Assembly: GCF_047272945.1 (NCBI RefSeq)
Contig: NZ_JBKOPS010000004.1
Location: forward strand, 186,001 to 250,000
Source: Rubrolithibacter danxiaensis
Lineage (GTDB): Bacteria > Bacteroidota > Bacteroidia > Sphingobacteriales > Sphingobacteriaceae
Length of the DNA stretch: 64,000 nucleotides
Reading direction: 5' to 3'
Part shown: positions 26,057-34,343 of the stretch, one piece after another
Position numbering within the stretch: the stretch's first letter is position 1
Layout: each line of letters opens with the position of its first letter
The notes under the pieces: generated by a model
Databases searched by the model: none
What the model saw: only the letters and a program-made list of their open reading frames with translations
What the model was told of the DNA's origin: nothing
Program-made: the position numbers and the translations under genes

Positions 26057-26557
26057 TTATTGTTCATCAGCATCAAATCCTGTTCTTCTATAGCCAGAAA
26101 TGATATAGGTTGTACCTGGATCATCGGAAAATTCTGCTTCAAAATAAATAGAATCTGTTGGCGCATTTGAACCTGGTCCTTTAGCTCCATTAGGTATTAC
26201 CTTTCCATTCTTTATGGAAAAAGTAATCGGCATATTAGGATCAACATTAGCAATGTTATCTCCCGAGAAACTAAGACTGGAGGCATTTACAGTTACTTTA
26301 CCCTTCAATTGCTCATCACCTGTACTTGACCAAAATGAGTAATTATCGTCAAGCCACATTTCTGTTTGAGAATTTGCAGCAGTATTATAGGTAGTAAAGT
26401 GGAAATACGTTCCTGGAAGTTCTTTCCATTGAACAAACCAATCCCCCGCAAGCGCTTGCGTAGCCGTACCGCCAACTTCCGGATCTTTTTGACAAGAACC
26501 TAAGAATACAATAAATAAAGCTGTAATAACAGTATATAAAATTTTACTTCTTTTCAT
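26057..26557 (-). CDS. Lipid-binding-like lipoprotein of the SusC/SusD locus
   Basis: A 166-residue lipoprotein with signal MKRSKILYTVITALFIVFLGSC. The mature part begins with GDWFVQWKE and continues with MWLDDNYSFWS, a pattern I associate with the lipid-binding putative hydrolase family (PF12888) often found at the end of SusC/SusD loci. It likely lies on the cell surface and helps capture a substrate. It is last in the four-gene cluster and ends near a bidirectional terminator. Confidence 0.7.
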   Translation of the reverse strand: MKRSKILYTVITALFIVFLGSCQKDPEVGGTATQALAGDWFVQWKELPGTYFHFTTYNTAANSQTEMWLDDNYSFWSSTGDEQLKGKVTVNASSLSFSGDNIANVDPNMPITFSIKNGKVIPNGAKGPGSNAPTDSIYFEAEFSDDPGTTYIISGYRRTGFDADEQ

Positions 26558-26569
26558 TTCTTTAATTTA

Positions 26570-27217
26570 TTATTTTTTAATAAATGTTCTGTCTTGTCCT
26601 CCGTATCCGGCATTTACTATTGCCCATACGTACTTACCTGCAGCTAAATCGTATGTTCCAATGCTTGATGACATAGTTCCAGCTTCACATTCCTGTTGAG
26701 GTACAACTATCTTATTACCTTCAAAATTTACGGCAGTTACCGTAACGCCAGCAGCTCCACCCGGATTTTGGACCGTGTAAACTCCATTTGCAGTTTTGGT
26801 CCAGGTAGAAGTTTGAGGAAATCCATCCCTGTCGTAAGTACCTGAAAAGTCATGACTATTTATGTCACCGGCAGTAGACATTACAACAACCGTTCTGTAA
26901 GAGGAGGCCGAAAACCCATCCTCATTTTTTGCAGAATAATTTATCACATATACTCCCGGAGTCGAACTATCCACAGTTCCACTTGAAGCATATTCAACTT
27001 CCTGTTCACCTATTTTAGCTACTACTCCTTCATCAGTATAGGTGGTTCCCTGATTGATGATAGTTAATTGATCCCCGTTTAAAGTTAACTCGGGATATAC
27101 TGTAATTTTTGACTCCCCGACATATCCTTCCGGATAATTAAAATCGTCCTTTTTGCAAGAAAAAATACTCATGCTCAGCAAAAAAAGGACCGCTATTAAG
27201 CTTATATTTCTTTTCAT
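26570..27217 (-). CDS. DUF5011/DUF5012-type Ig-like lipoprotein
   Basis: A 215-residue lipoprotein (signal ending MSIFSC). Residues about 35-110 form an Ig-like domain with the TVDSSTPGVYVINYSAKNEDG motif typical of DUF5011/BT_2262-like proteins; the C-terminal half is beta-rich. In such loci this type usually acts as a surface accessory binding protein, like SusE or SusF. It lies 19 bases after the susD-like gene and 12 before the lipid-binding-like gene. Confidence 0.75.
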   Translation of the reverse strand: MKRNISLIAVLFLLSMSIFSCKKDDFNYPEGYVGESKITVYPELTLNGDQLTIINQGTTYTDEGVVAKIGEQEVEYASSGTVDSSTPGVYVINYSAKNEDGFSASSYRTVVVMSTAGDINSHDFSGTYDRDGFPQTSTWTKTANGVYTVQNPGGAAGVTVTAVNFEGNKIVVPQQECEAGTMSSSIGTYDLAAGKYVWAIVNAGYGGQDRTFIKK

Positions 27218-27236
27218 ATTATTCTTCTTTTAATAA

Positions 27237-28736
27237 TTACTTTGCCCACCAAACTTTTGTAGTAATAGGAACTTCCGGAGGCGTATTTTTATTTCTTGAC
27301 CTCTCATAATCAGGGAAAACAAACCTTTGCGGGAAGTTTCCTGCTCCTGTTACCCCGCCGAAAGAGTATACCAATTGGCCTGGCACATACTGAGCCTCGT
27401 TTGTCGATGGAACCGGGCTGGTTCTTGGATAGCCTGTCCTGTTTTTTTCAAAAAATGCTTCTAATGCATGCGAACGTGGAAATGCTGCCCACTTCTGTAC
27501 AATTATTGCCTCTATTTTAGCATCTAAAGATCCGTTAACAGGGTATGCATAATTAGTAGTTAATAAATTTCCTGGCGTTAAATCCAATTCTGCAAAAGCA
27601 GCAGTTACTCCCGCATCATACATCTGTTTTCCAGTAACTCCATCCTTTGCTCCATTGTAATAACGTTCCAAAGCTTCAGCCTGCATAAAGTATGATTCTG
27701 CAGCAGATATAAACCAAACCGGATCATCAGCGTGTTGTACAAATGTAGTTGCATTCGGATAAGTAGGTTGTTCCACTAAGGACGCAGCAAAGTCTCCCTG
27801 GTGCATTCCTGTTGGAGTAGCTGTACCAAAGTAGTCAACAATTCGTGGATCGTTGTTTGCTTTTAACCAGCTGATAAAGGTAATGCTTGCCTTTAAGTTT
27901 GAAGTAGTTCCAACACCCTCTATGTTAAATTCGTACATGGGGTTTCTTTTCTCAGGTACATCTGTAAACACATCAACTCCCGCGTTATCTGACAGAAAGG
28001 TTGCGTTTGCATTATATAAAGCTTGAATACCTGCCTGCGCTTCTGCAGGTTTAGCATTTACCATTCTTAAATACATTTTTAATTTAAGGGTATTGGCAAA
28101 TTGTTCCCACTTGTCCATGTCTCCTGCAAATACAAAATCTGTACTTTGTTGAGCAGCACTCAAAGGATTACTCTTGAAATCTTTAGATAATGCCTCATCA
28201 ATTTCAGCTAGTAAGGATTGATATATAGAATAGCCGTCATCAAATTTAGGCTGCAATATTTCCTGCCCCTTTAATGCTTCAGTATATGGCACCTGATCAT
28301 ATAAATCAACCAATACCTCGTAGGTATATGCTTTCATTACCGTTGCCATTAAATTATAACGCCAGTCTTCATTTTCCTGTGCCTTAGTAATTGTTAACTG
28401 ATAATCATTTAAAGCGCCCGAATATAATTCCTGGTAAGATAAATTAACCTCTTCGCTGGAATTTATCAGGTTATAAGAATCAACAGACCGGTATTGGCTT
28501 GAACTGCTGTTCTGGGCTACATATTGAGACCAGAGATTACCAACAATTGCAAGCTGACCCCCAACCATACCTGCGGTTGACATTACTCCAGCCGGAAACA
28601 ATACTTCCGGTGTTGCATTTTCGATACCCGGATTGTTCGGATCTGTATTAATATCGAGTGTTTTCTCGCATCCCGTTGAAATTAACAGGGCAGCAAGAAT
28701 TGCGAATACTTTTATATTTATGAATATTTTTTTCAT
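27237..28736 (-). CDS. SusD/RagB-family surface lipoprotein
   Basis: A 499-residue lipoprotein (signal ending LLISTGC) of the SusD-like_2 type, recognisable by DINTDPNNPGIENATPEVLFPAG and the WSQYVAQN stretch; tetratricopeptide-like helices follow. SusD proteins cap the SusC barrel and bind the nutrient outside the cell. It starts 11 bases after the SusC gene. The ligand is not predictable; SusD-like_2 members are found in glycan and non-glycan systems. Confidence 0.93.
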   Translation of the reverse strand: MKKIFINIKVFAILAALLISTGCEKTLDINTDPNNPGIENATPEVLFPAGVMSTAGMVGGQLAIVGNLWSQYVAQNSSSSQYRSVDSYNLINSSEEVNLSYQELYSGALNDYQLTITKAQENEDWRYNLMATVMKAYTYEVLVDLYDQVPYTEALKGQEILQPKFDDGYSIYQSLLAEIDEALSKDFKSNPLSAAQQSTDFVFAGDMDKWEQFANTLKLKMYLRMVNAKPAEAQAGIQALYNANATFLSDNAGVDVFTDVPEKRNPMYEFNIEGVGTTSNLKASITFISWLKANNDPRIVDYFGTATPTGMHQGDFAASLVEQPTYPNATTFVQHADDPVWFISAAESYFMQAEALERYYNGAKDGVTGKQMYDAGVTAAFAELDLTPGNLLTTNYAYPVNGSLDAKIEAIIVQKWAAFPRSHALEAFFEKNRTGYPRTSPVPSTNEAQYVPGQLVYSFGGVTGAGNFPQRFVFPDYERSRNKNTPPEVPITTKVWWAK

Positions 28737-28747
28737 GTTAATTTTTA

Positions 28748-31700
28748 TTAAAATGATACTCTTAACGTAGCACCAAAATTACGAGTAGTTGGCCCTGTTC
28801 TGAATTCACCGAACTCACTGGTCAGGTCATTTCCAAAGTTTGAAACTTCAGGGTCAATTGTTCTGTTTTCAGAAGGTAACCAGGTCCATAAATTTCTACC
28901 AAATACTGTAAGAGAGGCACGGTCAGCACGTATTTTACTTGCCAATGATTTAGGCAACTGATACGTTAAGGTTACGTCCCTTAATTTTAGTACTGTTTTA
29001 TCAAGGATACGGTTAGAGTAAGAAGTAGCGGGGTTTGTTGATGGATAATAATAATCATCAATTTGATCGTAAGCTATCGGTGTAGTATTTTCCTGATAAG
29101 CTACATTCCCTTCGTCATCCGTTACTGCAACAACTGAATTAGGAATTATAAAAGGCTTTCTGTCGTTATAGGTCGTTTTCATGTCATTACCTACGAAATT
29201 CAACAAGTCAGCAGTTCCTGAATAAAAAACTCCTCCCTTTCTCCAGTCGAATGTGAAACCTAAAGTCAGATTCTTATAGCTGAACGAGTTTGTTAAACCC
29301 ATTATAAAATCCCGTTGAGTAGAACCATATGATTCCAGGTTTGAAGCAGTAAGTGGAATACCATCCTCATTAACAATAATTCTTCCCTGTGGATCTCTTT
29401 GCGGAACCGGTGCTTCGATTATTCCTAAAGGTTCGCCACGGCGTGCTACCATTTGAGCATCGTATGCCTCGTTAATTACTACTTTATCCAATCCTGCGGG
29501 AAGCTCTAATACTGTATTCCGATTTCTGGTGAATGTATAGCCGATATCCCAGTTAAAGTTTCTGTTTTTTAACGGTGTACCATTTAAGGCAAATTCAATA
29601 CCTCTGTTTCTAACTTTTCCGAAATTTACAATCATGAAGTAATAACCTGTAGATGGTGATATGTTCACAGGTAATATTTGGTCATTGGTAATTTTATTGT
29701 AATACGCCAAATCAAAACCTATACGGTTATCGAAGAAACGCATTTCACCACCAAACTCTGTTTCGGTACTAATTTCTGGTCTTAACTCGCCGTTATTCAG
29801 CGTGTTATTAATGCTAAATCCAGAAACTCCTGCTACAGGGAAATTAATTACGATACCGGAACCTCTCAGGTTAATTTTAGCAGCTCTAAGGGTATTATAA
29901 ATACGATATGGATCGGTATCGTTACCTGTTTGTCCTACACTGGCACGTAATTTAAACAGAGTAATTTTGCTGCGAGAAAGATCAAAAGCATCAGAAAGTA
30001 CTACTGCTAAGTTTGCACTTGGGTAAAAGTAACTGTTCTTACCTTTCGGCAAAGTAGAGCTCCAGTCGTTTCTTGCATTTAAAGTCAAATAAGCATAGTT
30101 ACTATAACCAAGAGTTGCTGTAGCATAAGCGCCCAATAGCCTTCTATGAGTATTTGATTCGGTACTTACAGGGCTATTTAAACTATTTGATAATTGGTAA
30201 AACCCAGGAATTGTAAGATCTTCTACCGAAGTATATAAAGCTCTTGATCCTCTGTCATTATAATTCAGCCCGATTAATCCATTAATATCAAATTCACTGG
30301 AAAGCTTTTTATTGAATAGTGCATGTAGTTTAGAATCGTATTCAAAATATTTTTCTGATCCTTCAACTACGTTTCCTTTATCTGCCTGACGTGGATATCC
30401 TTCAACGTTACCGCCAGCATTCCAGCTACCAGGAGATGGTGCATTTTTTGCATGCCAAATCTTATCCACACCATTGGTTATATCAGCACCTTGTTGAAAT
30501 TGAAAAGTAAGCCAGTCTGTAGCCTGCAATTTCAGATCGAAGTTGCCATAAATTCTGTCACTTCTAAACTGAGATCCATTCTCATTTAAGGAATAGTAAG
30601 GATTTTCAGCAAACGGTGTAAAATAATTATCTACGTTAAAATATAGGTTCTTATAGTCTTTGAAATCCGAAACAGGAATATCTACTGGAATTTGAAGAAC
30701 TTCCTCATAAAAGTTAGCTCCGATTCCAGATGAAGCTTGTCCTACTTCAATGAATTTCGAATTTTTACCTACATAATTAAATGAAGCTGCAGCCGTAAAA
30801 TTTTTGAATTTTGTTGACCCGCTCAGAGATAATGTATTTCTTTTATAAGAGTCATTATCTGTAGGCATGAATCCGTCACTTGTTACATTTCCATAAGAAA
30901 GATAAAAAGTTGAATTTTCATTACCTCCGCTTAAAGCAAGTGTATTATTATACTCAGAACCTGTATCAAAAGCATCTCTGTAGCTATTAGCTTTATCAGC
31001 GTCAAATGGTTTTAATAACTGAGTATTATTTACGATAGCACCCCATGGCCTCATCTGACCATCCACTCTTGGTCCCCAGCTTCCATTTTCAGATAAAATA
31101 AAACTTCCATCCCATCCTTGTCCAAACTTGGTTTGGAATTGAGGAACTACAGAAACTTGAGTAAAAGAAGCCGCAGAAGAAAAATCTACTTTAAATGCTC
31201 CGGCTTTTCCTCTTTTAGTTGTAATTAATATTACACCATTAGAGCCACGAGAACCATAAAGAGAAGTTGCAGCTGCACCTTTTAATATATTTACGCTTTC
31301 GATATCATTTGGATTGATGTCATTAGCAGCATTACCAAAGTCAAAGTTTTCTTCCAAGTCTCCGGCAGTACCAATTGGAGTCGCAGCTCCTGGACGAGTG
31401 TTATTAATTGGAACCCCGTCAACTACATACAAAGGTTGATTATTACCTGCTATTGATGAGAATCCTCTCAGAACTACCTTAGTTGATCCCCCAGGAGCAC
31501 CTGATGTTGTAGAAATATCAACACCTGCAACTTTACCCTGTAAGCCCTGTACTAAATTAGTAGGAGAAGCTCTGTTAATCTCTTCTGATTTAACTGTTGT
31601 AGCAGCATAACCTACTGCTTTCTTTTCTCTGGATACTCCCAGCGCTGTTACTACTACCTCTCCCAATTGCTTGGCATCCTGAGTTAAAACTACGTTTAAA

Positions 31701-31969
31701 GTAGTATTATTGCCTATAGCAACATCTCTGGTAGCATAACCTATATAAGTAAAGGTTAATGTATTACTACCTGCTGGTACTCTTACAGAAAAGTTTCCAT
31801 CTGCACCTGTTTGCGTACCGATAGTTGTACCCTTTACCTTAACACTCACCCCCGGAAGTGGTAAACCATCCTCCTTTGCCGTTACCGTACCTGAAACAGT
31901 ACGCTCCTGCCCTATTGCACTCAGTGCTACAAAGAGCAGGATGAATAAACTCGATAAAAGTTTTTTCAT
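28748..31969 (-). CDS. SusC/RagA-family TonB-dependent transporter
   Basis: A 1073-residue outer-membrane transporter. Order: signal peptide (1-20), carboxypeptidase-regulatory-like domain (about 22-110), plug domain (about 115-235, with LQGKVAGVDISTTSGAPGG and PLYVVDGVPINN), then a large barrel ending in TLRVSF with a terminal aromatic. It imports oligomers with energy from TonB-ExbBD. It leads the susC-susD-DUF5012-lipid-binding cluster. No glycosidase, peptidase or sigma/anti-sigma pair is adjacent, so neither substrate nor regulator is evident. The divergent neighbour is padR. Confidence 0.96.
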   Translation of the reverse strand: MKKLLSSLFILLFVALSAIGQERTVSGTVTAKEDGLPLPGVSVKVKGTTIGTQTGADGNFSVRVPAGSNTLTFTYIGYATRDVAIGNNTTLNVVLTQDAKQLGEVVVTALGVSREKKAVGYAATTVKSEEINRASPTNLVQGLQGKVAGVDISTTSGAPGGSTKVVLRGFSSIAGNNQPLYVVDGVPINNTRPGAATPIGTAGDLEENFDFGNAANDINPNDIESVNILKGAAATSLYGSRGSNGVILITTKRGKAGAFKVDFSSAASFTQVSVVPQFQTKFGQGWDGSFILSENGSWGPRVDGQMRPWGAIVNNTQLLKPFDADKANSYRDAFDTGSEYNNTLALSGGNENSTFYLSYGNVTSDGFMPTDNDSYKRNTLSLSGSTKFKNFTAAASFNYVGKNSKFIEVGQASSGIGANFYEEVLQIPVDIPVSDFKDYKNLYFNVDNYFTPFAENPYYSLNENGSQFRSDRIYGNFDLKLQATDWLTFQFQQGADITNGVDKIWHAKNAPSPGSWNAGGNVEGYPRQADKGNVVEGSEKYFEYDSKLHALFNKKLSSEFDINGLIGLNYNDRGSRALYTSVEDLTIPGFYQLSNSLNSPVSTESNTHRRLLGAYATATLGYSNYAYLTLNARNDWSSTLPKGKNSYFYPSANLAVVLSDAFDLSRSKITLFKLRASVGQTGNDTDPYRIYNTLRAAKINLRGSGIVINFPVAGVSGFSINNTLNNGELRPEISTETEFGGEMRFFDNRIGFDLAYYNKITNDQILPVNISPSTGYYFMIVNFGKVRNRGIEFALNGTPLKNRNFNWDIGYTFTRNRNTVLELPAGLDKVVINEAYDAQMVARRGEPLGIIEAPVPQRDPQGRIIVNEDGIPLTASNLESYGSTQRDFIMGLTNSFSYKNLTLGFTFDWRKGGVFYSGTADLLNFVGNDMKTTYNDRKPFIIPNSVVAVTDDEGNVAYQENTTPIAYDQIDDYYYPSTNPATSYSNRILDKTVLKLRDVTLTYQLPKSLASKIRADRASLTVFGRNLWTWLPSENRTIDPEVSNFGNDLTSEFGEFRTGPTTRNFGATLRVSF

Positions 31970-32109
31970 ACTTTGAATTTTTGTTAGTTAATAATCTATG
32001 TGTGTAAAAGTGTGCAAGAAAATCTACAGTTCAAAATATTTTTTAACATTTTTTAACACTTCTCCTGTCACAATAACAAGGCCTAAAGCATTTTGTTGAA
32101 GAAATAAAA

Positions 32110-32128
32110 ATTTTCCTATATGGAAAAT
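32110..32128. promoter_or_regulatory. Inverted repeat in susC-padR gap
   Basis: ATTTTCC (32110-32116) and GGAAAAT (32122-32128) form a perfect 7-bp inverted repeat around TATAT, midway between the divergent SusC and PadR genes. It may be a second operator; no function can be shown from sequence. Confidence 0.3.
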
Positions 32129-32146
32129 ATAATTTTTACAATTTTA

Positions 32147-32188
32147 GTACTATGTATTGCATAGTACAATTTAAAACATATATCTTTG
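32147..32188 (+). promoter_or_regulatory. padR promoter with overlapping palindromic operator
   Basis: GTACTATG (32147-32154) and CATAGTAC (32160-32167) form a perfect 8-bp inverted repeat around TATTG. The repeat covers a likely -33 TTG at 32157-32159; 21 bases later comes TATCTTTG (32181-32188), an exact -7 match, only four bases before the padR ATG. PadR regulators bind palindromes that contain ATGT/ACAT-like halves and often repress themselves, so autoregulation is likely. The transcript would have almost no leader. Confidence 0.65.
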
Positions 32189-32192
32189 TGCC

Positions 32193-32534
32193 ATGATTGT
32201 TGAAAATACACAAACCCAAATGCGAAAGGGAATTCTGGAATACTGTATCCTCTGTATTATAGCACGCAGAGAGATCTATGCCTCTGATATTCTGGTAGAA
32301 TTGAAAAAAGCCCGACTGCTGGTAGTAGAAGGAACTTTATATCCCTTGTTAACCCGCCTCAAGAATAATGGCTTACTAAGTTATAACTGGGTAGAGTCTA
32401 CTTCCGGGCCGCCGCGTAAATATTACCAGCTCTCGGCAGCAGGAGCCGAAGTACTAAAACATCTTGATAAAACCTGGGAGGAACTCTCCTTTGCAGTAAA
32501 TATTTCAAGCCAGGACCGTAAGACAACTGAATAA
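32193..32534 (+). CDS. PadR family transcriptional regulator
   Basis: A 113-residue winged-helix regulator. The PadR core is complete: RKGILEYCILCIIARREIYASDI, VVEGTLYPLLTRLKNNGLL, and the wing SGPPRKYYQLSAAG. The helical dimerisation tail is short, as in the PadR-s2 subtype. It lies 33 bases before a PspC-domain gene, a pairing common in Bacteroidota, and carries a palindrome over its own promoter. The signal it senses is unknown. Confidence 0.93.
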   Translation: MIVENTQTQMRKGILEYCILCIIARREIYASDILVELKKARLLVVEGTLYPLLTRLKNNGLLSYNWVESTSGPPRKYYQLSAAGAEVLKHLDKTWEELSFAVNISSQDRKTTE

Positions 32535-32567
32535 AATTCTATCAATACAGAGTTAATAAGCATAATC

Positions 32568-34154
32568 ATGAATAAAACAATAATTATAAATATAAACGGC
32601 ATTGTCTTCCATATTGAAGAAGATGCATACGAGGTATTAAAAAATTACATGACGGAAGTAAAGCGCCACTTCGCTTATACTGCCGACAGTGAAGAAATTG
32701 TAACCGACATTGAAAACAGAATTGCTGAAATGTTTACAGAAAGACTGGAACAGGAAAAAAAGCAGGTGATTTTACTCGAAGATGTTCAGGATGTTACTTC
32801 AAGAATGGGGCGTGTAAGCGACTTTGAAACAGACGAAGAGGAAAGTGCACCGAGAGCAGAAAGAAAATTATACAGAGATACAGAAGACCGGATAATTGGT
32901 GGTGTATGTTCAGGTTTAGGCCACTATTTTAATATCGAAGCACGCTGGGTACGGGTAATTGCGTTCCTTACGATGTTTTTAGGTGGAACCGGTTTAATGA
33001 TTTATATTATTTTATGGATCGTGATGCCCAGAGCCAATACGAGGGCCGAACGTATGGCAATGAAAGGAGAAGAAATAAACCTTCAAAACTTTAAAAGAAA
33101 CTTTGAAGAAGAAATTGACGCTCTCCGTCATAACATTTCAAAAGCACATCAGGAAGCACGGCCGGCAATAGATAGAGCAGGATCATTCTTTTCTGAATTT
33201 TTCAGCAATCTGGGTAATGCCATCGGGAAATTATTAAAGGTTCTTGTAAAAATTGCCGGAGTTTTTATTATTGTTACCGGAGGTATAATTTTATTCGGAT
33301 TGATTATCGGGCTAATATCCCTGTTAGGTTTTATTAATGACTACGAATATACCATTTTCCCACTAAACGCAGTTAATCCCGATTATATTGCTCCACTGTC
33401 TATCAGTGTATTTATAGTTGTTTTTATTCCCGTAATCGCATTAATACTTTTTGCGCTCCGTATTTTCTCTAACCGTAGAATTGTGAGCAGAACAACAGCA
33501 TTTGGATTACTGATAATTTGGATAAGCGGTTTGTTTATGGGAATATATTATGGCGCCAGCATCGGTTCGCAATTTAAAGAAGATGCTTCTTTCAGCCGTG
33601 TAAATGAAATTAAACCGAGTCCTAAATATTACCTGCAGTTAAATGATGTAAAACTTCTTACGGGCGCAGATAGCGTACGTTATAAAATAAACGGAGGCTT
33701 TTTTAACAGCAAAATAACAATTAATGATGATCAGTCGGAATTACAAGGGCCTCATTTAATAGCGTTATATATTGAAAAAACCGATACCGACAAGCCAAGC
33801 CTTACACAAACCTATAAATCAAGAGGACCAAGTTTTGAAACTGCTTTACGATCGGCACAGCAGATCAATTACCAGGTTGATATAAAAGATTCTCTTATCT
33901 CCTTTGCCTCAGATATAAACCTGCAGAAGAACGAATTGTGGCGGGAGCAGGAAGTCAGCTTAGTTTTAAAAGTCCCCAAAAATACTACTGTAATTGTGGG
34001 AGCCAAAATGAACAGGATACTGGAAAATCTGAACATCTGGGATTGCGAACCTCATCATGACCCTGAAAACTTTCAATCGGAATGGCTGATGACGGATGAG
34101 GGATTGAAATGCCAGGAAAAGCCGCTTGAACAAGACAAAAGCAACGAGGAATAA
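32568..34154 (+). CDS. PspC-domain membrane protein
   Basis: A 528-residue inner-membrane protein. The N-terminal 100 residues are cytoplasmic and charged; a PspC domain follows at about 105-160 (LYRDTEDRIIGGVCSGLGHYF), ending in a membrane helix and WIVMPRA. Three or four further membrane helices lie at about 220-340, and the C-terminal 180 residues are a soluble beta-rich domain. PspC domains belong to envelope-stress (phage-shock) responses. It is probably controlled by the adjacent PadR protein. Confidence 0.88.
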   Translation: MNKTIIININGIVFHIEEDAYEVLKNYMTEVKRHFAYTADSEEIVTDIENRIAEMFTERLEQEKKQVILLEDVQDVTSRMGRVSDFETDEEESAPRAERKLYRDTEDRIIGGVCSGLGHYFNIEARWVRVIAFLTMFLGGTGLMIYIILWIVMPRANTRAERMAMKGEEINLQNFKRNFEEEIDALRHNISKAHQEARPAIDRAGSFFSEFFSNLGNAIGKLLKVLVKIAGVFIIVTGGIILFGLIIGLISLLGFINDYEYTIFPLNAVNPDYIAPLSISVFIVVFIPVIALILFALRIFSNRRIVSRTTAFGLLIIWISGLFMGIYYGASIGSQFKEDASFSRVNEIKPSPKYYLQLNDVKLLTGADSVRYKINGGFFNSKITINDDQSELQGPHLIALYIEKTDTDKPSLTQTYKSRGPSFETALRSAQQINYQVDIKDSLISFASDINLQKNELWREQEVSLVLKVPKNTTVIVGAKMNRILENLNIWDCEPHHDPENFQSEWLMTDEGLKCQEKPLEQDKSNEE

Positions 34155-34343
34155 GAATGTAAAAAATTTTAAGAAACGTTGTAACCATTGGCCTCTCACT
34201 GTCGTCTTATGATTGTACTTTAACAAGAAGAGGTGATAAATAATCATCACCAATAAAAATCAAAAAATTTAAAATGAATTTTTAAAAGGCATTTTTTGCC
34301 TTAATGGAAATCTATTGCTTATAAAATATTAATAAACCCAATC

